From an uncultured Parvularculaceae bacterium (GTDB lineage: Bacteria; Pseudomonadota; Alphaproteobacteria; Caulobacterales; Parvularculaceae), in assembly GCA_913055785.1 (NCBI GenBank), contig CAJXLJ010000002.1, positions 1 to 64,000 on the forward strand: DNA of 64,000 nt. Reading direction: 5' to 3'. The number at the start of each line of letters is the position of its first letter. Position 1 is the first letter of the stretch. Shown piece after piece: positions 52,297-61,243 of this stretch. The position numbers were made by a program, and so were the translations under genes. The notes beneath the pieces were generated by a model, which worked only from the letters and a program-made list of their open reading frames with translations, ran no database searches and was not told where the DNA came from.

Positions 52297-54324
52297 ATGA
52301 CGCAAAAAGACTCGTATCTCCCCCATGTGGACGGCCTACGGGCGGTCGCCATTTTAAGCGTCCTCGCCTATCACGCCTGGCCTTCCCTTGTTCCCGGCGG
52401 GTTTCTCGGCGTCGACGTCTTTTTCGTCATCTCCGGCTATCTCATCACCCGCCAGCTCTATGGCGCAATCAGGGACGGCCGGTTTTCCTATTTCGGCTTC
52501 ATCGCCCAGCGCATGCGCCGCCTCCTGCCGGCGGCTGTCGTCTGTTTTCTTTTCGTCAGCATCATCGGCGGCTTCGTCCTCCTCCCGGACGCCTATAAAG
52601 AATATGGCCGCTCGCTTGCTTCAGCGGCGCTGATCTACGCCAACTTCTATTTCTACGACCGCACCGGCTATTTCGAAGCGCCGGCCAATGAGAAACCGCT
52701 GCTTCATACATGGTCGCTCGCGGTCGAAGACCAGTTCTATCTGTTATGGCCGCTCATCCTTCTCGGGCTCGCGGTCTACCTGCGCCGGCGATGGATGATC
52801 GCGGCGATTACGGGGCTCGCGGCTGCTTCTTTCATCTACGCCAAGGCGATGCTCGGATCCGATGCAAGCTACGCTTTCTACATGCTGGCGCCGCGTGCAT
52901 GGGAATTAATGACCGGCGCCCTGCTCGCCATCGCCGCTCCGCAAGCGGCGTCGCGCGCGCCGCTTGCCCCATGGTTCGGGGCTGCCGGTCTTACGATGAT
53001 CATCGCCGGATTTTTCATTGTCGGCGATGAGGCGCGCGCGCCGGGTTTTTACGCGGTTCCTGTTTGTCTCGGCACGGCGATGGCGATCGCTTCGGGCGTC
53101 ATGCGCGCGTCGTCGCCCGCGATCGCGCTGCTCGCTTCGAGACCCGCCGTCTTCGTCGGCCTCATCTCTTATTCCCTTTATCTATGGCACTGGCCGCTTC
53201 TGGCGCTCAGCCGATATGGGCTGGGCCGCTCGCTGACGACGCCGGAAACGCTTCTGGTTCTCGCCGTCAGTTTTGCGGCCGCTTATCTATCCTGGCGCTT
53301 CGTGGAAACGCCGTTCCGAAGCGCAAAGCTCACACGCCTCACGCCGGTTCTAAGGCGCGGGGCCGGCGCAATGGGAATAACCGCGCTCTGCGGCCTCGTC
53401 ATAGTTCTGACGGACGGGCTGCCCGGGCGCTTTCCGCCCGCCGTCTCCCAGATCTTTGTCGACATGAGCGGCGGCAACCCGCGCCGCGCGGCGTGTGACG
53501 GCGTTGAAAATATTTTCAGAAAAGACGCGGCCTGCAATTTTGGCGTCGCCAAGCCGGAAGGCGCATCGTTCGACGTCGCCCTGTTCGGCGATTCAAACGC
53601 CGATCACTTTGCGCCATTCCTGGCTGAGTGGGCGAAAGCCAACAGCTTTTCCGCCCGACAGGTGACGCAATCGCAGTGCGGGCCGGTGTTCGGCGCAAGA
53701 CGCGAAAGGCTTTCAGCGTCCCTCGAAGAGACCTGCGAAGACTATCATGCGCAAGCGCTCGCCTTCATCAATCGGAACGAGGATCTGAAAATCGCCGTCC
53801 TCTCTGGCAACTGGCCGACCTATGGCGCGGCCATAACGCCCAACGCCGCCGCCGCCGACCTCGCCGCCGATCTGACGTCTGAGTCAGACTTTGACGATTA
53901 TATGCGCCGCATCGTGGAGATGTTCGAAGCGCGGGGGATCAAAGTGCTGATCATCGGCAGGATCCCGCACTATGAAGTGCTCCCGGTCAGATGCGTGGTC
54001 GACGCCGTCGCCGCGAAGCGCGACCCCGCCCTTTGCGGCCTCGACCGCGAGCATGCGACACGGGGACTTTCAAGAACACAGCCCGTTTTCGAATCCCTTG
54101 CTCGCGGCGATCCGAACGTCGTCTATATCGATCCCATCAACCTGCTTTGCGACGACGAGCGATGCTCTCCGCTGAAAGACGGCGTTTTCGTCTATCGCGA
54201 CAGAGGCCACTTGAGCGCAGCCGGCGCGACCTATCTCGGCCGCCTCTTCGATTTGTCCGCCCTCGCTGCCGCTTCGCCCCACCTGAACGAGGATCGCAGC
54301 AGCGCGAAGCAGGCTGCGGATTAG
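52297..54324 (+). CDS. OafA/YrhL-type acyltransferase with SGNH domain
   Basis: The 675-residue protein has an N-terminal membrane acyltransferase-3 domain of about ten helices (residues 1-370) with YLPHVDGLRAVAILSVLAYH and the motif GFLGVDVFFVISGYLI, then a C-terminal SGNH hydrolase-like domain (about 415-660) with the Ser in FGDSNADHF and the Asp-x2-His in DRGHLS. Proteins of this build O-acetylate LPS O-antigen or other exported glycans, moving the acetyl group across the membrane and finishing transfer in the periplasm. The target is unknown. No glycosyltransferase cluster is next to it; the RND efflux operon follows after 298 bases. Confidence 0.92.
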   Translation: MTQKDSYLPHVDGLRAVAILSVLAYHAWPSLVPGGFLGVDVFFVISGYLITRQLYGAIRDGRFSYFGFIAQRMRRLLPAAVVCFLFVSIIGGFVLLPDAYKEYGRSLASAALIYANFYFYDRTGYFEAPANEKPLLHTWSLAVEDQFYLLWPLILLGLAVYLRRRWMIAAITGLAAASFIYAKAMLGSDASYAFYMLAPRAWELMTGALLAIAAPQAASRAPLAPWFGAAGLTMIIAGFFIVGDEARAPGFYAVPVCLGTAMAIASGVMRASSPAIALLASRPAVFVGLISYSLYLWHWPLLALSRYGLGRSLTTPETLLVLAVSFAAAYLSWRFVETPFRSAKLTRLTPVLRRGAGAMGITALCGLVIVLTDGLPGRFPPAVSQIFVDMSGGNPRRAACDGVENIFRKDAACNFGVAKPEGASFDVALFGDSNADHFAPFLAEWAKANSFSARQVTQSQCGPVFGARRERLSASLEETCEDYHAQALAFINRNEDLKIAVLSGNWPTYGAAITPNAAAADLAADLTSESDFDDYMRRIVEMFEARGIKVLIIGRIPHYEVLPVRCVVDAVAAKRDPALCGLDREHATRGLSRTQPVFESLARGDPNVVYIDPINLLCDDERCSPLKDGVFVYRDRGHLSAAGATYLGRLFDLSALAAASPHLNEDRSSAKQAAD

Positions 54325-54622
54325 CTCCTACAAACGTAGCAGCCCCTCTGCGCCGTTGCGGTTAAACATCACCGGCTCAAAAACCGACCCTAGAGCGTCA
54401 ATTATGGGGTTCAGTCCGCGTCAAATCGGCTAATTCCCGCATAATTTCTGGGGTCGGGGGTAATATTAACCATAGCGTTAAACTGGCTTCGTAACCTCAA
54501 CCGGAAGGTTTATGCGGCGTTCATCGCACGCGCCGCACTTCCCGCCGAATAAAGCTTGCGGTCAAGGCCGCCTGACATCAATTAAGACGCCGAAGTGCAA
54601 AGGAAATGAGGGGCGATATTCA
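54325..54622 (+). other. Leader region of the RND efflux operon
   Basis: This 298-base stretch between the acyltransferase and the efflux operon holds no gene I can support. A small imperfect hairpin (GCTCCTAC at 54324 with GTAGCAGC ending 54343) follows the stop codon. The segment 54410-54490 is relatively A/T-rich and is the likely promoter zone, but I could not identify matched -35 and -10 boxes. No regulator gene and no clear operator palindrome are present. Confidence 0.4.
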
Positions 54623-56131
54623 ATGCGTGCAGCCCAAGGAACGAAGCGTCTTATGATGCGGTCGACGGCTATTATCGTTGCAACCGTACTCACCGCGTCG
54701 TGCGCCAGCGTTAATCAGGAGCTGCTGGAAGCTCAATTGCCCGACACCCCGGCGGCCTGGACGGCGAATCCCGACGCCGGCGCGCCGCTGACCGGAGACT
54801 GGGTGGCGGCGTTCAGGGACGACGCGCTCTACCGACTGATCGACGAAGCCCTGACTCATAACAATACGTTCCTGGCCGCCGCTTCCAATCTGGATCAGGC
54901 CCGCGCCAACGCCAAGATAACGCGTGCAGGCCTCCTTCCCCAGTTGAGCGCCAATTTCAACTCCGCACGCAACGCCATCGTCACCGATCCGACGACGGCC
55001 GCCCAGGCAGGTTCGAGCGGCGGTTCGACAAGTTCGAGCCTGCCGAATACCGACAGTCATGGCCGACTCTATATTAATAACTTTTCATTCGGCGGCTCGC
55101 TCCGCTGGGAAATCGATCTCTGGGGCCGGCTGACGGATGAAACGCGCGCTTCTTATCGCGACGCCAAAGCCGCATACGCCGATCTGGCCGGTTCTCGCCT
55201 GTCGATCGCAGGTCGCGTGGCGCAAGCCTGGTTCGCGCTGATCGAAGCGCGCCAGCAGCGCGAACTCTCAGATCGCGACGTTGAGGCCCGCAAGAGCAAC
55301 TTGCGCGTAACGGAGCGCCGTTACGAGCGCGGCGTCTCCTCAAGTCTCGACGTTCGCCTGTCCCGATCGGCCCTCGCCTCAAGCGAGGCTACGCTCGCCT
55401 TGCGCCAGCGCCTCGAGCAGGAAGCGTCCCGCGCGCTTGAAGTGCTGCTCGGCCGTTACCCTGCTGCGGAACTCGAAGCTGCGGAGTCGCTTCCCGAACT
55501 GCCAGCGCTCGCCGGCGCCGGCGCCCCGGGCGACATTCTCGCCCGCCGACCCGATCTCATCGCCGCCGAAGCCCGGATGGAAGCGGCGGGCCTGCGTTCT
55601 CGCGCCGCTCGCAAGCAAATGTTGCCGCAATTGACCTTAACATCACAGGTCGGCACGTCCGGACCGCAGCTCGCAGACCTCGTCGACCCTTACCGCCTCG
55701 GCGGCAATCTCGCCGGCGGCGTCTTGCAGCCATTGTTCCAGGGCGGCCGGCTGCTCGCGAATTCAAAGCGCGCCCGCGCCGCAGCTGAAACGTCGCTCTA
55801 TAACTATGCGCAGACAGTGCTTGACGCGTTTCAGGAAGCTGAAAACGCGCTCGCCGCCGAAGGTCTTCTCGCGGTCCGTGAAGAAGCGCTGAAGCTCGCC
55901 TATGAAGAAGCCGCCGCCGCGGAGGAACTGACCGAACGGCGTTACGCCAATGGCGCGGCGACCATTTTTAACCTTCTAGACGCACAAACCCGCCGAATTT
56001 CGGCGGAGAGCCAATATATCCAAGCTCAACAGCAGCGGGTATCCAATCGCGTTCAGCTTTATCTCGCGATTGGCGGCGACTTCCTGACGGAAGCCGATCT
56101 CGCCACAAATGACACCGGGGAAAGCGAGTAA
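54623..56131 (+). CDS. NodT family outer-membrane efflux lipoprotein
   Basis: The 502-residue protein is the outer-membrane duct of the RND system. It has a lipobox (LTASC) after a short signal, and the NodT/TolC repeats, with GDWVAAFRDDALYRLIDEAL near the start, GGSLRWEIDLWGRL, and RRPDLIAAEARMEAAG near the middle, the family hallmark. The ATG at 54623 has GAGGGG upstream; in-frame ATGs at 54653 and 54656 remain possible because the signal starts there. The adaptor gene starts five bases after the stop. With the adaptor and pump it forms a channel from the inner membrane to the outside. Confidence 0.93.
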   Translation: MRAAQGTKRLMMRSTAIIVATVLTASCASVNQELLEAQLPDTPAAWTANPDAGAPLTGDWVAAFRDDALYRLIDEALTHNNTFLAAASNLDQARANAKITRAGLLPQLSANFNSARNAIVTDPTTAAQAGSSGGSTSSSLPNTDSHGRLYINNFSFGGSLRWEIDLWGRLTDETRASYRDAKAAYADLAGSRLSIAGRVAQAWFALIEARQQRELSDRDVEARKSNLRVTERRYERGVSSSLDVRLSRSALASSEATLALRQRLEQEASRALEVLLGRYPAAELEAAESLPELPALAGAGAPGDILARRPDLIAAEARMEAAGLRSRAARKQMLPQLTLTSQVGTSGPQLADLVDPYRLGGNLAGGVLQPLFQGGRLLANSKRARAAAETSLYNYAQTVLDAFQEAENALAAEGLLAVREEALKLAYEEAAAAEELTERRYANGAATIFNLLDAQTRRISAESQYIQAQQQRVSNRVQLYLAIGGDFLTEADLATNDTGESE

Positions 56132-56136
56132 GCGTT

Positions 56137-57348
56137 ATGTTTCGCAAACTATTCACACTCATCGGCACGGTCGGAATCCTGTTCGGCGGGATCGTCCTGA
56201 TCGGCATGATGGGCGCCATGCGCCCGAAGATCGAACCGAAGGAACCGGTGATCACGCCGCCGACCGTGTTCTACACTGTCGCTGAATCGAGTTCGGTAAC
56301 GCTCGATGTCGCCGCGCAGGGCGAAGTGCGCCCCCGCACCGACATCAACCTGACCGCACAGGTCGCCGGCCAGGTCGTTTCGACGTCCAACGCGTTCGTC
56401 AATGGCGGCGCTTTCGAAGAAGGCGACATCCTGATCAAAATTGAAGACGCCCCTTACCGCGCCACGGCGGCGGCGGCGCGCGCGCGTCTCGCTCAGGAAG
56501 AAGCTGAAGCCGCGCTTGCCCGCAAGGATTACGAAGACCTCGGTCGTGACGAAGATCCGACCGCCCTCGCCTTGCGCATCCCGCAACTCGAACAGGCGCG
56601 GGCGGAATACAGGGCGGCGCAATTAAACCTTGAACGCACGACGATCAGGGCGCCATTCAAGGGACGCGTGCGGGAACGCATCGTCGGCGTCGGCCAGTAT
56701 GTCGCGCCGGGCGCGCAGCTTGGCCGTATTTTCTCCACCGACATTGCTGAAATCCGGCTGGCGCTCACCGACACCGACCTCGCCAAGCTCGGTCTGCCGA
56801 TCGCGTTCGTCGAAACCGAGGACAACCCGGGACCGTCGGTTATCATGACGGCGTATATTGCGGGTCAACAACACACCTGGACAGGGCGCATCGAACGGGC
56901 CGAAGGCGCGATCGATCCCAACACGCGGCAAGTATTCGTTATCGCCGTCGTCGACGACCCTTACGGCAAGGGCGCCGATAACGGTACGCCGCTCGCGATG
57001 GGGCTTTTTGTGGACGCCGTCATCGAGGGCAAGCCCTATGAAGAGGCGATCATTCTTCCGCGCTCAGCGCTTTACGGCCGCGACGCCGTGTTTGTCATCA
57101 CGAGCGACGACACCATTGAAGAACGCACGGTCGACATCGTGACCGATGACAAGGATACGATCACAATCACCGCCGGCGTTGAGCCGGGCGAACGCGTCGT
57201 CACCTCGCCGCTTCGCGGCGCCAGCGAAGGCGACAAGGTAACGCCCTCAGACCCTTCGGCGATCGCGAATACCGCTTCCACGGATGATGAGCAGGATGTC
57301 GCCCAGAGCGGCTCTGGCGAAAACGCCGGCTCCGGAGAAGGCCAATGA
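56137..57348 (+). CDS. RND efflux periplasmic adaptor (membrane fusion protein)
   Basis: The 403-residue protein has an N-terminal membrane anchor (about residues 5-27, TLIGTVGILFGGIVLIGMMG), a barrel-sandwich hybrid domain with VRPRTDINLTAQVAGQVVS, a short helical hairpin (with RARLAQEEAEAALARKDYE) and later beta-barrel strands (TTIRAPFKGRVRERIVGVG), the HlyD/MFP layout. The C-terminal 30 residues are acidic and Gly/Ser-rich. It joins the RND pump to the outer-membrane duct. The gene is five bases after the duct gene and overlaps the pump gene by four bases (ATGA). Confidence 0.93.
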   Translation: MFRKLFTLIGTVGILFGGIVLIGMMGAMRPKIEPKEPVITPPTVFYTVAESSSVTLDVAAQGEVRPRTDINLTAQVAGQVVSTSNAFVNGGAFEEGDILIKIEDAPYRATAAAARARLAQEEAEAALARKDYEDLGRDEDPTALALRIPQLEQARAEYRAAQLNLERTTIRAPFKGRVRERIVGVGQYVAPGAQLGRIFSTDIAEIRLALTDTDLAKLGLPIAFVETEDNPGPSVIMTAYIAGQQHTWTGRIERAEGAIDPNTRQVFVIAVVDDPYGKGADNGTPLAMGLFVDAVIEGKPYEEAIILPRSALYGRDAVFVITSDDTIEERTVDIVTDDKDTITITAGVEPGERVVTSPLRGASEGDKVTPSDPSAIANTASTDDEQDVAQSGSGENAGSGEGQ

Positions 57349-60300
57349 ACCGACTGATCGCATGGTGGGCGCGCAACGGCGTCGCCGCCAATCTGCTGAT
57401 GATCGCCTGCATCATCGCCGGCGTCTTGGCGTTCCTCCGTCTTGAACGGGAAGTCTTTCCTTCCGCCGACTTTAACGGCGCAACCGTCAGCGTCGCCTGG
57501 CCCGGCGCATCGCCCCGTGAAATCGAAGAGCAGATCGTCCTGCGCATCGAGGAAGCGATCGCCGACATCGACGGCGTCAAACATATCGACTCCACAGCGC
57601 GCGAAGGCGTCGCCGCTATTAACATCGAAGGTATCGACACCGTCGACGCCACGCGATTTATCAACGACATCAAAAACCGCATCGATGGCATTTCCACACT
57701 GCCGCAGGACGCGTTTCCGCCCGTTGTCGCGCAATGGCGAAATGAGGGCGGCGCCATTTACATGGCGTTATACGGCGACCTGACTGAAAGGGAGCTCAAC
57801 CGCCTGGCGCGTGACTTGCGCGATGAAGTCGCGCAAATCCCCAACGGATCCCCCCTCGTCAATCTGTGGGGCGAAATGCGTGAAGAGGTCTCGATCGAGG
57901 TTTCTGAAGAGGCGCTTCGCCGCTACGGACTAACCTTCGACGATGTCGCGCGCGCTATCCGCGGCTCTTCACTCAACATCGCCGCCGGCCAGGTCCGCAC
58001 CGAAACCGGCAATATCCAGGTCGCCGCCCGCGCCCTCGCCGATACTGAGGCGGAATTCGGCCGCATCGTCGTGCGCCAGAACCCCGATGGCTCCGTGCTG
58101 CGGGTTCGCGACGTCGCCACCGTCGTCGACGGCTTTGAAGACCGGAAAATGAAGCGGCAGATGAACGGCGAACCGTCGATTTCAATCGCCGTTATGGCCC
58201 CGGAGACACTCAATATCGTCAAGCTTTCCGCCGCGGTGAACGAGTGGGTCAAGCAGAAGAACGAACAGCTTGACGGTTCGGCGGAAATTTTCGTGTGGTT
58301 CGACACCGCCGATCTTTATTTCGCGCGCATGGAGCTTGTCTCCTCGAACGCGGTCATCGGCCTGATCCTTGTCCTTATTATTCTCCTCCTCTTCCTGCGC
58401 CCGTCTGTCGCCTTCTGGGTGAGCGTCGGCATCGCGGTTTCTTTCGCCGGCGCCTTTATTTTCATGCCGGCGACCGGCGTCTCCCTGAACATGCTTTCGC
58501 TGTTCGCATTTCTGCTTGTGATCGGCGTCGTGGTCGACGACGCAATCATTGTAGGAGAGAGCATTCACAACCAGACTGAGGAGGGCAACAGCGGGATCGA
58601 CGCCGCGATACTCGGCACCCAGCTTGTGGCCAAGCCGGTGCTGTTCGCCGTGTTGACGACCATGATCGCCTTTCTGCCCTGGCTTTTCATGTCGGGCGGA
58701 ACGTCTCAATTCACCAAGCACATCACACTGACGATCATCTTCGCGCTGACATTTTCACTGGTCGAATCCTTTTTCATCCTGCCCTCGCATCTGGGGCACA
58801 TGAAACGCCAGAACCGCGAAGGCGTTTACTTCCGCCTGCAGCGAGTATTCGCCGAGGGCCTGATGGACTTCGCCAAGAATGTCTATCAGCCGATCATCAA
58901 GCTGGCGCTCCGGCTACGCTACTTCACCGTGTCCGGCTTTATCGTGGCGTTCATGGTCGCTTTCGCGCTGCTGGCTCAGGGCTGGATCTCCTTCAAGTTC
59001 ATGCCCGAGGTTCAGGGCACGTTCATTTCAATGACTGTGCGCCTGCCGGAAGGCGCCTCGTTTAACCGCAGCCTTCAAATCTTCGAGGAGGTTGAAGTCG
59101 CCGCCGAGAAGCTCAAGGAAGCAAAAGGCAAGGACAAGACCGGCGAGGACTATGTCAAAGCGGTCTACATCCGGGCCGACGAAACCCAGGTCGTCTCCTA
59201 TGTTACGATAACCGGCGCCGAACATCGCAAGCAGTCCACACAGGAAGTCGCTGAAGAGTTCCGCAGTTATCTTGCGGATATTCCCGACGCCGAAGAGATC
59301 AACGTCACCTACACGATCAATGACGGCGGACCGGATTTCGCTTTCGGGATTGAATCCGACAACCTGGAAGAGCTGCGTATCGCCACCCTCGACGTGCAGA
59401 ACTACCTGCGCTCCCTTCCCGGCGTGTATGACGTCAGAAACAATCTCCAGTCCGAAACGCCGGAACTCCAGATCAGCCTCAAGCCGGGCGCCGCGCGCTT
59501 CGGGTTTACGCTTGCCGAGGTTTCCCGGCAGGTTCGGCAGGCTTTCTACGGCGAAGAAGTGCAGCGCCTGCCGCGTGAGGGGCAGGATGTCCGCGTCATG
59601 GTCCGCTATCCGCGCAGCGCGCGTGAGTCGCTGACGACGATCGAGAACATGCGCATCCGCACCGCCGACGGCCGCGAAGTGCCTTTATCGGCTGTCGCCG
59701 ACGCGAAATTCGCGCCAAGCTTCAAACGCATCGAGCGGCGCGACCGCACGCGTTCGGCGCGCATCACGGCCGAGCTCCGCGAGAATGTCGATCGCGCGGC
59801 GATCATGAAAGTCTTCATGGGCCAGTTCGTACCCGAGTGGAAAGCTCGTCATCCGAACGTCAATCTCGCGGCACGCGGCGACGCGGAAGCGCAGGCCGAG
59901 TTCATGGGTGAGTTCATGTCGCTTTACGCCATGGCTTTCTTCGCAATGTACATGCTCCTCGCCATCGCTTTCGGCTCCTACTGGCAACCGCTGCTGGTGA
60001 TGTCGGCCATTCCCTTCGGTTTCATGGGCGCCGCGTTCGGCCACTTCATCTTCGGCCTTGATTTCGCGCTGTTCTCATTCTTCGGGGTTGGCGCCGCGGC
60101 GGGCGTCGTCGTCAACGACAACCTCGTTCTGATCGACTATGTAAACCGGCTGCGAGCGCAGGGCGAAGGCGCCTTCGGCGCGCTCGTAAAGGCCGGGGTC
60201 GGCCGCTTCAGACCGATCCTGCTAACATCAGTGACGACCTTTGTCGGCCTCTTGCCGATCATGTTCGAACGGTCCAGCGACGCCCAGTTTCTGATGCCGA

Positions 60301-60554
60301 CCGTGGTCGCGCTCGCCTGGGGCGTTTTCTTCGCCGCTTTCGTGACCCTCCTCTTCGTCCCGGCTATGTACGCCGTGGGCGCAGATATCGCCCGCTTCTA
60401 CCGCTGGGCCTGGACTGGCGAAAAACAGCCCCAGGTCGGCCACGGCCACCCGCTCGAAAACGAATATGGGGAGCTGCCGGCGCAAGCGCATAAGGCCGAT
60501 CTTTCAGGCCGCAAGCGCCGCAATCCGCTGTGGCGTCCGGGGCCGGCGGAATAA
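57345..60554 (+). CDS. RND efflux pump, inner-membrane permease
   Basis: The 1069-residue protein is a full-length AcrB-type RND permease with 12 helices and two large periplasmic loops. The start NRLIAWWARNGVAANLLMIA resembles HAE-type pumps, and the proton relay Asp pair is in the helix-4 motif GVVVDDAIIVGE (both Asp present). The late motif GVGAAAGVVVNDNLVLIDYVNRLR, read as GVVVNDNLVLIDYV, is the helix-10 counterpart with Asn-Asp. Substrates are unknown; families of this type carry drugs, detergents or fatty acids. No local repressor is encoded, so control is not visible. Three stem-loops and a terminator follow. Confidence 0.95.
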   Translation: MNRLIAWWARNGVAANLLMIACIIAGVLAFLRLEREVFPSADFNGATVSVAWPGASPREIEEQIVLRIEEAIADIDGVKHIDSTAREGVAAINIEGIDTVDATRFINDIKNRIDGISTLPQDAFPPVVAQWRNEGGAIYMALYGDLTERELNRLARDLRDEVAQIPNGSPLVNLWGEMREEVSIEVSEEALRRYGLTFDDVARAIRGSSLNIAAGQVRTETGNIQVAARALADTEAEFGRIVVRQNPDGSVLRVRDVATVVDGFEDRKMKRQMNGEPSISIAVMAPETLNIVKLSAAVNEWVKQKNEQLDGSAEIFVWFDTADLYFARMELVSSNAVIGLILVLIILLLFLRPSVAFWVSVGIAVSFAGAFIFMPATGVSLNMLSLFAFLLVIGVVVDDAIIVGESIHNQTEEGNSGIDAAILGTQLVAKPVLFAVLTTMIAFLPWLFMSGGTSQFTKHITLTIIFALTFSLVESFFILPSHLGHMKRQNREGVYFRLQRVFAEGLMDFAKNVYQPIIKLALRLRYFTVSGFIVAFMVAFALLAQGWISFKFMPEVQGTFISMTVRLPEGASFNRSLQIFEEVEVAAEKLKEAKGKDKTGEDYVKAVYIRADETQVVSYVTITGAEHRKQSTQEVAEEFRSYLADIPDAEEINVTYTINDGGPDFAFGIESDNLEELRIATLDVQNYLRSLPGVYDVRNNLQSETPELQISLKPGAARFGFTLAEVSRQVRQAFYGEEVQRLPREGQDVRVMVRYPRSARESLTTIENMRIRTADGREVPLSAVADAKFAPSFKRIERRDRTRSARITAELRENVDRAAIMKVFMGQFVPEWKARHPNVNLAARGDAEAQAEFMGEFMSLYAMAFFAMYMLLAIAFGSYWQPLLVMSAIPFGFMGAAFGHFIFGLDFALFSFFGVGAAAGVVVNDNLVLIDYVNRLRAQGEGAFGALVKAGVGRFRPILLTSVTTFVGLLPIMFERSSDAQFLMPTVVALAWGVFFAAFVTLLFVPAMYAVGADIARFYRWAWTGEKQPQVGHGHPLENEYGELPAQAHKADLSGRKRRNPLWRPGPAE

Positions 60555-60572
60555 GGCTTGGGGCCCGGATCT

Positions 60573-60634
60573 GTGTTAACCTTATGTTAACACCTTGATG
60601 AGAGGTTAAAGGTGTCTTCTCCCGAGAAGATACC
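60573..60634 (+). other. Two stem-loops after the RND pump gene
   Basis: Stem 1: GTGTTAAC (60573-60580) pairs exactly with GTTAACAC (60586-60593) around a 5-base loop. Stem 2: GGTGTCTTCTC (60611-60621) can pair with GAGAAGATACC (60624-60634) with one G-U pair. Neither has a T run, so they may protect the 3' end of the efflux mRNA. The region 60555-60885 has no gene that I can support. Confidence 0.55.
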
Positions 60635-60660
60635 CCACCATACCCCACGACAGTGAGTAC

Positions 60661-60700
60661 CGGCCGCGTTTTCCCCCAAGACGCGGCCGTCTCGCTTTTT
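60661..60700 (+). terminator. Intrinsic terminator of the RND efflux operon
   Basis: CGGCCGCGT (60661-60669) pairs exactly with ACGCGGCCG (60681-60689) around an 11-base loop and is followed, after six bases, by TTTTT (60696-60700). It lies about 110 bases after the pump stop codon. Confidence 0.75.
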
Positions 60701-60885
60701 GGCCTCCCGCGGGCTCTCTCCCTGCACCACCTGCAGAAATGCCCTTGCGCGCTTCTCGCTCTAAAGCTGATTCCGTGACTGTTTTCCAACATGGCGCCGC
60801 TTCACGACCAAAAACCTGCGGGCAAGGCAAAAACATGGTGGATTCGCGCCGAAGCCTTTGCTATATCGCCGCTTTCCAAGGGCGA

Positions 60886-60961
60886 TCCCCGATAGCTCAG
60901 TTGGTAGAGCAGCTGACTGTTAATCAGCGGGTCACTGGTTCGAGTCCAGTTCGGGGAGCCA
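60886..60961 (+). tRNA. tRNA-Asn (anticodon GTT)
   Basis: The 76-base sequence folds as a tRNA: acceptor TCCCCGA pairs with TCGGGGA, the D arm is AGCTCAGTTGGTAGAGC, the anticodon stem CTGACTGTTAATCAG holds GTT (Asn), the T arm is CACTGGTTCGAGTCCAGT-like, and CCA is encoded. tRNA genes of this type are frequent integration sites, and the sequence after it changes to lower GC. Confidence 0.97.
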
Positions 60962-61243
60962 TTTATTTCCTTCAATATAATCAATGAATTAATATATAAA
61001 TTGTCGAATCGATTTTTGATTTCGAACTACGGCAAGCGGGCGAGTAGAAGCGCCAACGATCTAAATACGGAAAATTGCTATCGCTGGGTGCGTCGGGGAT
61101 CCTCAAGTCAGCAGCCTGTGACGCTGGGCGCCCCATGGCGCAAAGAGTTGCGGCTTATTAGCGATTCCCGTGCAAGCAAGCGATGAAAGCCAACACCCGA
61201 GTTATTGGGATTTCATAGAACTACCGCTACCCCATCCGGGAGC
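60962..61243 (+). other. A/T-rich gap between tRNA-Asn and the hybrid kinase
   Basis: This 282-base stretch is A/T-rich at its start (60962-61020) and holds no gene I can support; a TTG-started frame of 61 codons (61001-61186) lacks a ribosome binding site and resembles nothing. No integrase remnant and no second copy of the tRNA 3' end are visible within the window. Confidence 0.45.

Noticed and set aside
61001-61186. Small plus-strand frame between tRNA-Asn and the kinase
   Set aside because: TTG start, no ribosome binding site, no family pattern; more likely non-coding.
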